DNA of 59,646 bases from Ruminococcus flavefaciens (GTDB lineage Bacteria > Bacillota > Clostridia > Oscillospirales > Ruminococcaceae). A program made the position numbers and the translations under genes. Location: contig DFJW01000066.1 in NCBI GenBank assembly GCA_002373775.1, forward strand, positions 1 to 59,646. The letters run 5' to 3'. The number at the start of each line of letters is the position of its first letter. Within the stretch, counting starts at the first letter, position 1. The notes under the pieces were generated by a model. That model saw only the letters and a list, made by a program, of their open reading frames with translations. It had not been told where the DNA came from and did no database searches. Positions 53,659-59,646 of the stretch are shown here, piece after piece.

Positions 53659-54285
53659 TTATGCTTTGACTTCTGTGTAATAGTATACCGCCAGCTGCGT
53701 CCTGTCACGCAGACAGAGTTTTTCCAGCAGAACGCTGAGATAATTGCGCACAGTTCCTTCGCTGAGGAAAAGCTTTGAGGCTATTTCCTTGTTGCTGAGA
53801 CCTTCTGCGACGAGTTCCATTATCTCTTTTTCCTTTTCATTTATGCCGTGGGCAGCGAAATTGTACTCTTCGTGGGGCTTCATAAGTTCCGGCAGTTTAG
53901 TCATTATCGCTGAACCGAATACGCTCTGTCCGTTCATCACTGCTTCAAGTGCAGGGGAGATGCCTTCGAAATCCTGCTTCAGTATATATCCTTTTGCTCC
54001 CATATTCAGCGCTTTTACGATATATTCGTCATCGGAGAACGTGGTGAGGTAAAGTATCTTTGCATCTGGAAATTCAGAGAGTATCTTTTCGCCTGCTTCT
54101 ATGCCGGTCATGCCTTCCATGCGTATGTCCATAAGTATGACATCCGGCTGATGCTTCCGGTAAAGCTCTATAGCTTCAGCACCGCTGCTTCCCATAGCTT
54201 CCACCGAAATATGACCGGTGCTTTCGAGAATGGTCTTCAGCGAGAGAGCTACAAGCTTGTCGTCATCTATTACTGTTATCTTCAT
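53659..54285 (-). CDS. NarL/LuxR-family response regulator
   Basis: 208 residues. Receiver with phospho-acceptor Asp in VILMDIRMEGMTG and Lys in YILKQDFEG; C-terminal LuxR HTH (LVAEGLSNKEIASKLFLSEGTVRNYLS in parts). Its start overlaps the kinase gene by 23 nt. The pair is of the LiaSR/DesKR class, often tied to envelope stress or membrane state. Confidence 0.95.
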   Translation of the reverse strand: MKITVIDDDKLVALSLKTILESTGHISVEAMGSSGAEAIELYRKHQPDVILMDIRMEGMTGIEAGEKILSEFPDAKILYLTTFSDDEYIVKALNMGAKGYILKQDFEGISPALEAVMNGQSVFGSAIMTKLPELMKPHEEYNFAAHGINEKEKEIMELVAEGLSNKEIASKLFLSEGTVRNYLSVLLEKLCLRDRTQLAVYYYTEVKA

Positions 54286-55357
54286 AGTCTGCTCCTTGTT
54301 TTTTGGGGACTGACATAAATATGCGGAATCCCTTTTCAGAGGCGTTGAAACTTATGGTCCCGCCCACGTTCCTTACTCTGTCCTCCATGTTTTTCAGACC
54401 GATGCCGGTCTCTTTTATCCTGCCTGATCTGCCGTTGTCTTCGAGCATCAGCTGATAGAATCCCGGGTGTTCACGGACGACGAGCTTCAGTTTATCGCCG
54501 TTTGAGTGCTTCACTGCATTTGAAACGCCTTCTTTTACGACGCCTGCTATGCACAGCTTTATATTTCCCGGAACATTGCCGCTCATATCGTAGTCAAGAT
54601 CTGTTTTGAATCTGCCTTCAACTGTACTCAGGTCGTCGGAGATCAGCTTTTTCAGATCAATGGAATCGTCGTGCAGATCGTGGACGCTCTGGCGTATGCT
54701 TGTCATTGCGGTATCGAGCGTGTCTTTCAGACTTTGCAGCGGTTCGCGCAGGTTTTCGTCCTTATTTATTATAATGAGAGCACCAGACTGCAAAAGGGAG
54801 CGCGTCAGCATGTGTCCCACGTTATCGTGTATCTCACGGGCGATCCTGTTGCGTTCACGGAGAGTGGCGAGGTGGACTTCTGTGTCCTGAGCTTCAGCGA
54901 GACGGGTGTTCTGTCCGGAAAGCTGGAGATTCTTTTCCGTTATCTCATCACGCAGCTGAGTCAGCTTGCCGACGGTCTCTTCCAGTTTGGAAACGCGCTT
55001 GAATATAATGACAGCTACGATCATGCCGGCGGCGGTTATGATGATCTGAGCAGGAAGGAGAGCTCCGAGCTTCATGAATGCGAGTACAGCAGGGGATATG
55101 AGCCACCATTTCTTTTCCCACAGTGCATCGTAAAGCATCAGCGGCATTGCACAGGATATGACAGGCACGAATGCACAGGAGGCTGCGCTCAGCAGGATTA
55201 GCAGGGATGCAAGCAGCTTTCCGGTCGAAAGCTGCACAGTTATCGAGACAGTGACCGCTATCAGCATTGAAGCCACAGGAGCTGCAAAACTGTCGGACAT
55301 ACCGAAGCCTATCATACATATAAGAAGTATCGCAAATTTATCGAGCAGTCTGTTCAA
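54263..55357 (-). CDS. Sensor histidine kinase, HisKA_3 type
   Basis: 364 residues from the TTG at 55357, which has GGAGG 7 nt upstream and follows a good promoter; the frame stays open further 5' but across the promoter. About five N-terminal membrane helices (residues 1-145) with almost no extracytoplasmic domain, a short coiled coil, then the phospho-His in RNRIAREIHDNVGHML, N box GVSNAVKHSNG and G box GIGLKNMEDR. Intramembrane-sensing type. Confidence 0.92.
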   Translation of the reverse strand: MNRLLDKFAILLICMIGFGMSDSFAAPVASMLIAVTVSITVQLSTGKLLASLLILLSAASCAFVPVISCAMPLMLYDALWEKKWWLISPAVLAFMKLGALLPAQIIITAAGMIVAVIIFKRVSKLEETVGKLTQLRDEITEKNLQLSGQNTRLAEAQDTEVHLATLRERNRIAREIHDNVGHMLTRSLLQSGALIIINKDENLREPLQSLKDTLDTAMTSIRQSVHDLHDDSIDLKKLISDDLSTVEGRFKTDLDYDMSGNVPGNIKLCIAGVVKEGVSNAVKHSNGDKLKLVVREHPGFYQLMLEDNGRSGRIKETGIGLKNMEDRVRNVGGTISFNASEKGFRIFMSVPKKQGADYEDNSNR

Positions 55358-55397
55358 GCCGTCACCTCCATGGCGTGATATAAGTTCAACATATAGA

Positions 55398-55426
55398 ATT
55401 ATAGCACACATTTCAGAAAAGAGCAA
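55398..55426 (-). promoter_or_regulatory. Sigma-A promoter of the two-component operon
   Basis: Minus-strand TTGCTC - 17 bp - TATAAT with extended TGC before the -10, about 40 bp before the TTG start. Confidence 0.85.
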
Positions 55427-55605
55427 TAGACGCGGGAAAATTGTGCGGCACATGAGAGCGTTCAGATATATAAGATTAAATACGATAACTATTTGATAAT
55501 TTGTTGACGAACCGGCAGTTTTGGTTAAAATATAGTTATACATTATTGCTAAAATGAAGTCGCAAAATTCTACGCCCGGTTTTGTGTCAATCTGCACAAA
55601 TTGCC

Positions 55606-55634
55606 TTGACTTATTTCTACATATGTGATAAAAT
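55606..55634 (+). promoter_or_regulatory. Sigma-A promoter of the GH5 cellulase gene
   Basis: TTGACT - 17 bp - TAAAAT, leaving a 5' leader of about 90 nt. Within the 376-bp intergenic region it diverges from the two-component promoter. Confidence 0.8.
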
Positions 55635-55733
55635 GTGATTGTGATATGAGGGGCTTTCTGCACTGGGCTCTTCAGAATTAAAAACATAGGCTAAGAAACA
55701 TGAAACAATTATGATCAATGGGAGGGTATTATA

Positions 55734-57935
55734 ATGTTTACAGAATCCAAGAACCTGAAGCGCGTTGTCAGCGTTTCAGCCGCAGCTCTCTGTCTTCTTT
55801 CTTCACTCCGGATAGCACCTGTGAATGAGATCGAATCAATTGCTGCTGACACAACGCTTTCTGCTTTCGAGATCACAGAAGAGATGACGATCGGCTGGAA
55901 CCTCGGAAACACACTCGATGCCACTATATCTGACAAGAATGGTGTACCTGTCGAGAATCCCGGTCTTGCAACTGAGACTTCATGGGGCTGCCCAAAGGCT
56001 ACTCAGGAGCTCTTCGATGCTATCAAGGCTAAGGGCTTCAATACAGTCCGCGTTCCTACCACATGGTTCCAGCACCTTGATGAGAACGACAACATCGATC
56101 CCGAGTGGATGGCAAGAGTAAAGGAAGTTGTTGATTACGGTATCAAGAACGATATGTACATCATCCTCAACGTTCACCATGAAAACTGGATCAACAGAAC
56201 TGACCTTGTTGATGCTTATGACGATATCAAGCCCAGACTTCTGAAGATCTGGTCTCAGGTATCAGAAGAATTCAAGGACTACGATCAGCACCTCATCTTC
56301 GAGTGCATGAACGAGCCCCGTGCTGTAGGCAAGGACTGGGAATGGTGGTGGAATGAGCCGGTTGCTGAATCCGAAGTTATCAACAAGCTTGAACACGACT
56401 TCGTTGACCTCATCAGAAGCGGTGACGGCCCTTACGCAAAGACTCGTCTCCTGATGCTCCCCGGCTACTGCGCAAGCCACGAACTGGTATTCACAGAAGC
56501 TATCGACGTTCCGGATGATCCGTACGTTGCAGTATCTATCCACGCATACAGCCCTTACAACTTCACAATGAACACCGGCAAGGACGGTCAGCATGATACA
56601 TTCACATCTCAGTTCAACACCGAACTGGAGACTATCCTTACAAACATGCGCAATACTTTCATAGATAAAAACATCCCTGTTGTTATCGGTGAGATGGGCG
56701 CTTCTGACTTTGGAAATACCGAGGCAAGATGTGCATGGGCAACTACTTACATCACAACTGCCAAGAAGTATGGTATCCCCTGCGTTCTCTGGGACAACAA
56801 CCAGATACTCAGCTCTGATCCGTTAGTAGCTGCAAAACAGGATAAAGGCGAGCTTCACGGTTATATCGACCGTAACACTTACGAGTGGTATCCCGAGTCT
56901 GAGAAGGTCGTAGACACCATGATGAGCATCATCAATGACGACTCTATCGAATGGGGCTGCGAAGGTCACCTTCCTGAGCTCAAGCATCAGGCGCTCAGCG
57001 ACGGTACACTCTTCCTCGGCGGACCTATCGAGATAGATGCTGCCAAGGCTGACACATATCAGAACACAACTCCCGGCGGTGACGGTGAGGTTTCATGGTC
57101 ACAGCTCGAAAATAAGGAAGTTGCTATCAAGTTCACAGGCGCAACTCCTGTTCTCTGTTTCTCAGATACAGGATACGGCAACTGGACAGAGATCAATGCT
57201 TACACAGTTGACAGCGAGAACGGCATTGCTTACTACCTCATGTCAAGTGTTCCGGACGCATGGGGCGAAGATCCTGCTTCTATCGCTCATATGCAGGCTA
57301 AGACTCTCAAGGTAACAAATGTTGAGGGAATATACATCCTCAATGAGCCCGAGGGAGAGATAGACACTCCTAAGCCTACATCCAAGATCTACAAGATCAG
57401 CATCAAGGATGTTGACAGAGCAAAGAGCCTTGATGCAACTATCGAAGGCGCTGCAGGTACAAAGATAAGCGGCTGCGTAGGTTACGTTACAGGCGAAGAC
57501 TGGAACCAGATCGAGTGGACTGGAGCAGTCGGCACAGACGGCAAGATCGTTATCACAACACCTCTTGCAGATATCCCTGCAAGCGTTGAAAGAGTAGAGT
57601 TCCAGATCTGGAGCAACTTTGATGCAGTTGATATGACTTCATATGAATTCACAGACGGCAGCACAGAGCCTTCATCAGAGGATGTATCTACTGGCAACGG
57701 CGATGCAAACTGCGACAATGATGTTAACATGGCTGACGCTGTACTCATCATGCAGTACCTTTCAAATCCTGACATATACGGCGTAGGCAAGGCTGACGGT
57801 ATCACAGAGAAGGGCCTTGAGAACGCTGATGTATACGGAAACGACGGCGTTACAAATGCTGACGCTCTTGCTATCCAGGAATACAGACTTGCTCTCATAG
57901 AGAAACTTCCTGTACCCGCTGGCGTAGAGGTCTGA
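55734..57935 (+). CDS. Secreted GH5 endoglucanase with type I dockerin (cellulosomal)
   Basis: 733 residues, GGGAGGG 7 nt upstream. Signal peptide (about 1-38), GH5 domain (about 42-400: GWNLGNTLDA, acid/base Glu 194 in FECMNEPR, nucleophile Glu 320 in VIGEMGASD). Two beta-rich modules follow (about 420-545 and 550-645), of which at least one is probably a CBM I cannot assign. A dockerin (about 655-725) has two Ca-binding repeats, GDANCDNDVNMADAVLIMQYL-like and GNDGVTNADALAIQEYR. It hydrolyses beta-1,4-glucans while docked on a cohesin scaffold. No scaffoldin is in the window. Confidence 0.95.
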   Translation: MFTESKNLKRVVSVSAAALCLLSSLRIAPVNEIESIAADTTLSAFEITEEMTIGWNLGNTLDATISDKNGVPVENPGLATETSWGCPKATQELFDAIKAKGFNTVRVPTTWFQHLDENDNIDPEWMARVKEVVDYGIKNDMYIILNVHHENWINRTDLVDAYDDIKPRLLKIWSQVSEEFKDYDQHLIFECMNEPRAVGKDWEWWWNEPVAESEVINKLEHDFVDLIRSGDGPYAKTRLLMLPGYCASHELVFTEAIDVPDDPYVAVSIHAYSPYNFTMNTGKDGQHDTFTSQFNTELETILTNMRNTFIDKNIPVVIGEMGASDFGNTEARCAWATTYITTAKKYGIPCVLWDNNQILSSDPLVAAKQDKGELHGYIDRNTYEWYPESEKVVDTMMSIINDDSIEWGCEGHLPELKHQALSDGTLFLGGPIEIDAAKADTYQNTTPGGDGEVSWSQLENKEVAIKFTGATPVLCFSDTGYGNWTEINAYTVDSENGIAYYLMSSVPDAWGEDPASIAHMQAKTLKVTNVEGIYILNEPEGEIDTPKPTSKIYKISIKDVDRAKSLDATIEGAAGTKISGCVGYVTGEDWNQIEWTGAVGTDGKIVITTPLADIPASVERVEFQIWSNFDAVDMTSYEFTDGSTEPSSEDVSTGNGDANCDNDVNMADAVLIMQYLSNPDIYGVGKADGITEKGLENADVYGNDGVTNADALAIQEYRLALIEKLPVPAGVEV

Positions 57936-57989
57936 TAAAGCTTCTGTTGATAAACGGCTGCGGTGACGCAAAATAATACGATATCATGA

Positions 57990-58025
57990 GGGAGATCCTT
58001 TCAGAAGGATCTCCTTCTTTTTTTA
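57990..58025 (+). terminator. Rho-independent terminator of the GH5 gene
   Basis: A 10-bp perfect stem GGAGATCCTT / AAGGATCTCC with a TCAG loop is followed by TTCTTTTTTTTT. Confidence 0.95.
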
Positions 58026-58063
58026 TAATGTGTACGGATGATAATGTTAAAATATAAAAATAT

Positions 58064-58134
58064 GTAAAGCCGACTTGACAAGAAATGTAAAGCATGCTAT
58101 ACTATAACCATAGCATAAGTAAAGCTTGCTTTAC
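58064..58134 (+). promoter_or_regulatory. Promoter and repeated GTAAAGC operators of the XRE cassette
   Basis: Promoter TTGACA (58075-58080) - 17 bp - TATACT (58098-58103). GTAAAGC half-sites occur at 58064, 58087 and 58119. The third forms a perfect palindrome GTAAAGC-TT-GCTTTAC (58119-58134) and the second an imperfect one over the -10 (GTAAAGC-AT-GCTATAC). This pattern suggests autorepression by the XRE protein encoded downstream. Confidence 0.75.
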
Positions 58135-58152
58135 ACGAAAGGAGAAGCGATC

Positions 58153-58272
58153 ATGATTGGATATTTACACGAATTCTTGGATGCAGCCTTGCCGTGGCTT
58201 GCAGCCGGTATGGCAGTAGCGGTCGCTGTTGTCAGCAGCAGAGCAGGTAAGGAGGAAAAGCGTGAAAAATAA
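58153..58272 (+). CDS. 39-residue single-span membrane peptide
   Basis: AAGGAG lies 8 nt before the ATG. It encodes MIGYLHEFLDAALPWLAAG... with one hydrophobic helix (about 8-28) and a charged tail (KEEKREK). Its 3' end overlaps the XRE gene by 11 nt and supplies its SD, so the two are translationally coupled. Function unknown; a regulatory, signal or toxin-like peptide are all possible. Confidence 0.6.
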   Translation: MIGYLHEFLDAALPWLAAGMAVAVAVVSSRAGKEEKREK

Positions 58273-58468
58273 GATACAGGAGCTCAGAAAAGCCCGCAAA
58301 GTCACTCAGCAGGAACTTGCCGACGCGCTCAGTGTCACGCGGCAGACTATAATATCACTGGAAAACGGGAAATACAATGCGTCCCTTACGCTTGCTCATA
58401 AAGCGGCTCAGTTTTTCGGAATAACCATCGAGGAACTATTTATTTTCGAGGGCGACGAGAATATTTAA
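58262..58468 (+). CDS. XRE/Cro-CI family transcriptional regulator
   Basis: 68 residues starting at the GTG at 58262, AAGGAGG 6 nt upstream. It is a minimal HTH protein: IQELRKARKVTQQELADAL, SVTRQTIISLENGKYNASL, then a hydrophobic AAQFFGITIEELFIFE end. Such small XRE proteins often repress their own operon and pair with a membrane protein gene. The GTAAAGC repeats in the promoter are its likely operators. Confidence 0.93.
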   Translation: MKNKIQELRKARKVTQQELADALSVTRQTIISLENGKYNASLTLAHKAAQFFGITIEELFIFEGDENI

Positions 58469-58480
58469 AGGAGAATAACT

Positions 58481-58909
58481 ATGGAAGAATTCAGAAAAAA
58501 GATAAGAAGAAAAGTCATGTTTAGTTCGATATTCTGTATGTCAGGACTCTTTATCTACTTTATACTGATCCGTATCACGGGTGCTCCTGATTATGCAAGA
58601 GGCATTCTATTTGGTGTTTTCGGCGGCACAGAGACGGTATCGGTTTTTAACATATTCAGACTGATGCCGCTCCTTCAGAACGATGAAAAGCTGAAGCAGG
58701 CATACATAACAGAGACTGACGAAAGGAACACACTGATACAGAAAGAAGCAGCAAAAACATCTTCGTCTATCCTGGTCATGATATTAGCCCTTGCAGCGAT
58801 AATAGCAGGCTTTTTTGCTCCTGTTGTGTCTATGACACTTGCATTTGTTATCATATTGATGTGCGTTGTTTCGGTCGCCGTAACAGCATACTACAATAAA
58901 AAAATGTAA
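58481..58909 (+). CDS. Membrane protein paired with the XRE regulator
   Basis: 142 residues, AAAGGAG 7 nt upstream. Four hydrophobic helices in two pairs (about 13-32, 38-55, 94-113, 116-136) are separated by a charged cytoplasmic loop (LQNDEKLKQAYITETDERN). XRE plus small membrane protein cassettes of this kind are common in Firmicutes; the role is unknown to me. It is 12 nt after the XRE gene. Confidence 0.82.
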   Translation: MEEFRKKIRRKVMFSSIFCMSGLFIYFILIRITGAPDYARGILFGVFGGTETVSVFNIFRLMPLLQNDEKLKQAYITETDERNTLIQKEAAKTSSSILVMILALAAIIAGFFAPVVSMTLAFVIILMCVVSVAVTAYYNKKM

Positions 58910-58987
58910 AGAAACGTGCTGACGCTGTAAGGTGGAGATTTAAGACATAGTATTTCTGTTGCAGTCAGAAGTACCATGCCGGTCCTG

Positions 58988-59016
58988 TTGACAGAGTACA
59001 GATACTATGTTATAAT
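58988..59016 (+). promoter_or_regulatory. Consensus sigma-A promoter of the SdpI-family gene
   Basis: TTGACA - 17 bp - TATAAT, 38 bp before the start codon. Confidence 0.92.
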
Positions 59017-59054
59017 TGCTGCGAATACAAACTGGGATTTATAGGAGAGTATTT

Positions 59055-59408
59055 ATGAGCATAGTGGTAATTGTCAACATGATTGTTTCGCTTGGAATTC
59101 TGCTTGGCGGTTTGAGCATGAAACAGAGTTCGGGATCTTCTGGAGACTATTCAATGGGATTCAGAACTAAGCGCGCAATGTCCAGCAATAATGCCTGGAG
59201 TTTTGCAAATCAAAAATGCGGCATTTTATGGCTCATTATCGGAATAATAAGTTTTATACTGACGGTGTCTGCGGTTTTTATGATTCAGAATGAAAGAACC
59301 GGAAGTATAGTGCAGGTAATTATACTTGTTTTTATAATAGTGTCTGCAATTGCATCAGCAATAATGGTCGAAAAGCAGTTAAAAAGCAGGTTCGATAATA
59401 ACAAATGA
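59055..59408 (+). CDS. SdpI-family membrane protein
   Basis: 117 residues; the ATG at 59055 has AGGAG 7 nt upstream. Three membrane helices (about 2-20, 58-77, 84-103). The signature SMGFRTKRAMSSNNAWSFANQ matches the SdpI/YfhL motif. SdpI protects Bacillus subtilis from the SdpC toxin; many homologues have no toxin partner, and none is visible here, so immunity is only a possibility. Confidence 0.85.
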   Translation: MSIVVIVNMIVSLGILLGGLSMKQSSGSSGDYSMGFRTKRAMSSNNAWSFANQKCGILWLIIGIISFILTVSAVFMIQNERTGSIVQVIILVFIIVSAIASAIMVEKQLKSRFDNNK

Positions 59409-59442
59409 ATCCTGCTTTATCTGAGCAGATGAATAAACACAA

Positions 59443-59474
59443 TGCCCCTTAGCAGTACAAAATGCTAAGGGGCA
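59443..59474 (+). terminator. Hairpin after the SdpI-family gene
   Basis: A 12-bp perfect stem TGCCCCTTAGCA / TGCTAAGGGGCA with an 8-nt loop; weak T-runs on either side, so possibly bidirectional. Confidence 0.75.
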
Positions 59475-59514
59475 GAACTTATATATTGGCATCTGCGACT
59501 TCTTGCGCGAAGGT

Positions 59515-59550
59515 ATAAAAAATGCTCCCCGATACCGAAGTATCGGGGAG
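59515..59550 (-). terminator. Minus-strand terminator for a gene beyond the right edge
   Basis: An 11-bp stem CTCCCCGATAC / GTATCGGGGAG, whose minus-strand loop is TTCG, is followed on the minus strand by CATTTTTTAT. The remaining 96 bases to the edge show no frame I can assign. Confidence 0.85.
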
Positions 59551-59646
59551 ATTTGTTATATTCGTATGTGCATAATCAACGTTAAACCGCTGTAAGCGAA
59601 AGCAGACTATCCGTTTTGCAGAGAGTGAGCGAGTTTACGAGCGTCA

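Noticed and set aside
59551..59646. 3' end of a minus-strand gene at the right edge
   Set aside because: Two short open frames reach the edge but neither is recognisable; only the terminator supports an upstream gene.

Overview
The window reads as a chromosomal segment of a Gram-positive clostridial anaerobe of the Ruminococcus type (Oscillospiraceae). The main clues are a secreted GH5 endoglucanase ending in a type I dockerin (55734-57935), which points to a cellulosome-bearing relative of R. flavefaciens or R. champanellensis; an Nfn-type bifurcating transhydrogenase; a HydE-type radical SAM protein; sporulation proteins SpoIID and SpoIVB; T-box control of leuA; and strong AGGAGG ribosome sites. 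The species call is inference. I saw no rRNA, tRNA, CRISPR array, transposase or prophage gene.

Layout. 1-8.4 kb (mostly + strand): the 3' end of glycogen phosphorylase, a cytoplasmic GH13 enzyme, an AI-2E family permease, two tandem cyclophilin-like proteins (one without the usual active-site motifs), MurA, and a convergent lipoprotein. 8.4-10.7 kb (-): nfnA-nfnB, whose promoter carries a 17-bp palindrome between -35 and -10. 10.8-17.4 kb (-): one long probable operon from a strong promoter at 17.4 kb: alpha/beta hydrolase, a membrane-fused MurF, Ddl, a membrane protein, a maltose-acetyltransferase-like protein, a LysR regulator whose natural start codon is ATA, and a small membrane protein. 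17.6-20.0 kb (+): an FHA protein, a PP2C phosphatase and a small membrane protein, which look like a Ser/Thr phospho-signalling module. 20.0-20.3 kb: a nested inverted-repeat (MITE-like) element. 20.3-31.2 kb (-): citrate synthase, a lipoprotein, an OmpR-type two-component pair, a DUF1385 protein, prmC, recA, recX, rimO, pgsA and a DtxR-like regulator.

31.3-32.3 kb (+): SpoIID. 32.4-50.2 kb (-): a very long co-directional block. LeuA has its own promoter and T-box. Then comes ilvBN with a separate leader, two accessory genes, leuC-leuD, a lipoprotein, leuB, another lipoprotein, ridA, nadA, a hydE-like gene, four tandem paralogs of a U32-like cysteine-containing protein that I cannot name, and a cytoplasmic SGNH-type acetylesterase. 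The four-paralog array next to a lone HydE-like radical SAM enzyme is the most novel-looking part of the window.

50.3-59.6 kb: a membrane protein, SpoIVB (+), HPr, trmD, a LiaSR/DesKR-like two-component system (-), the dockerin GH5 (+), a small peptide plus XRE regulator plus membrane protein cassette with repeated operators, and an SdpI-family protein. The right edge carries a minus-strand terminator for a gene lying outside the window.

Promoter calls rest on -35/-10 hexamers spaced 16-17 bp and read by eye. Start codons were chosen from Shine-Dalgarno (SD) spacing and family alignment from memory. No database searches were run.
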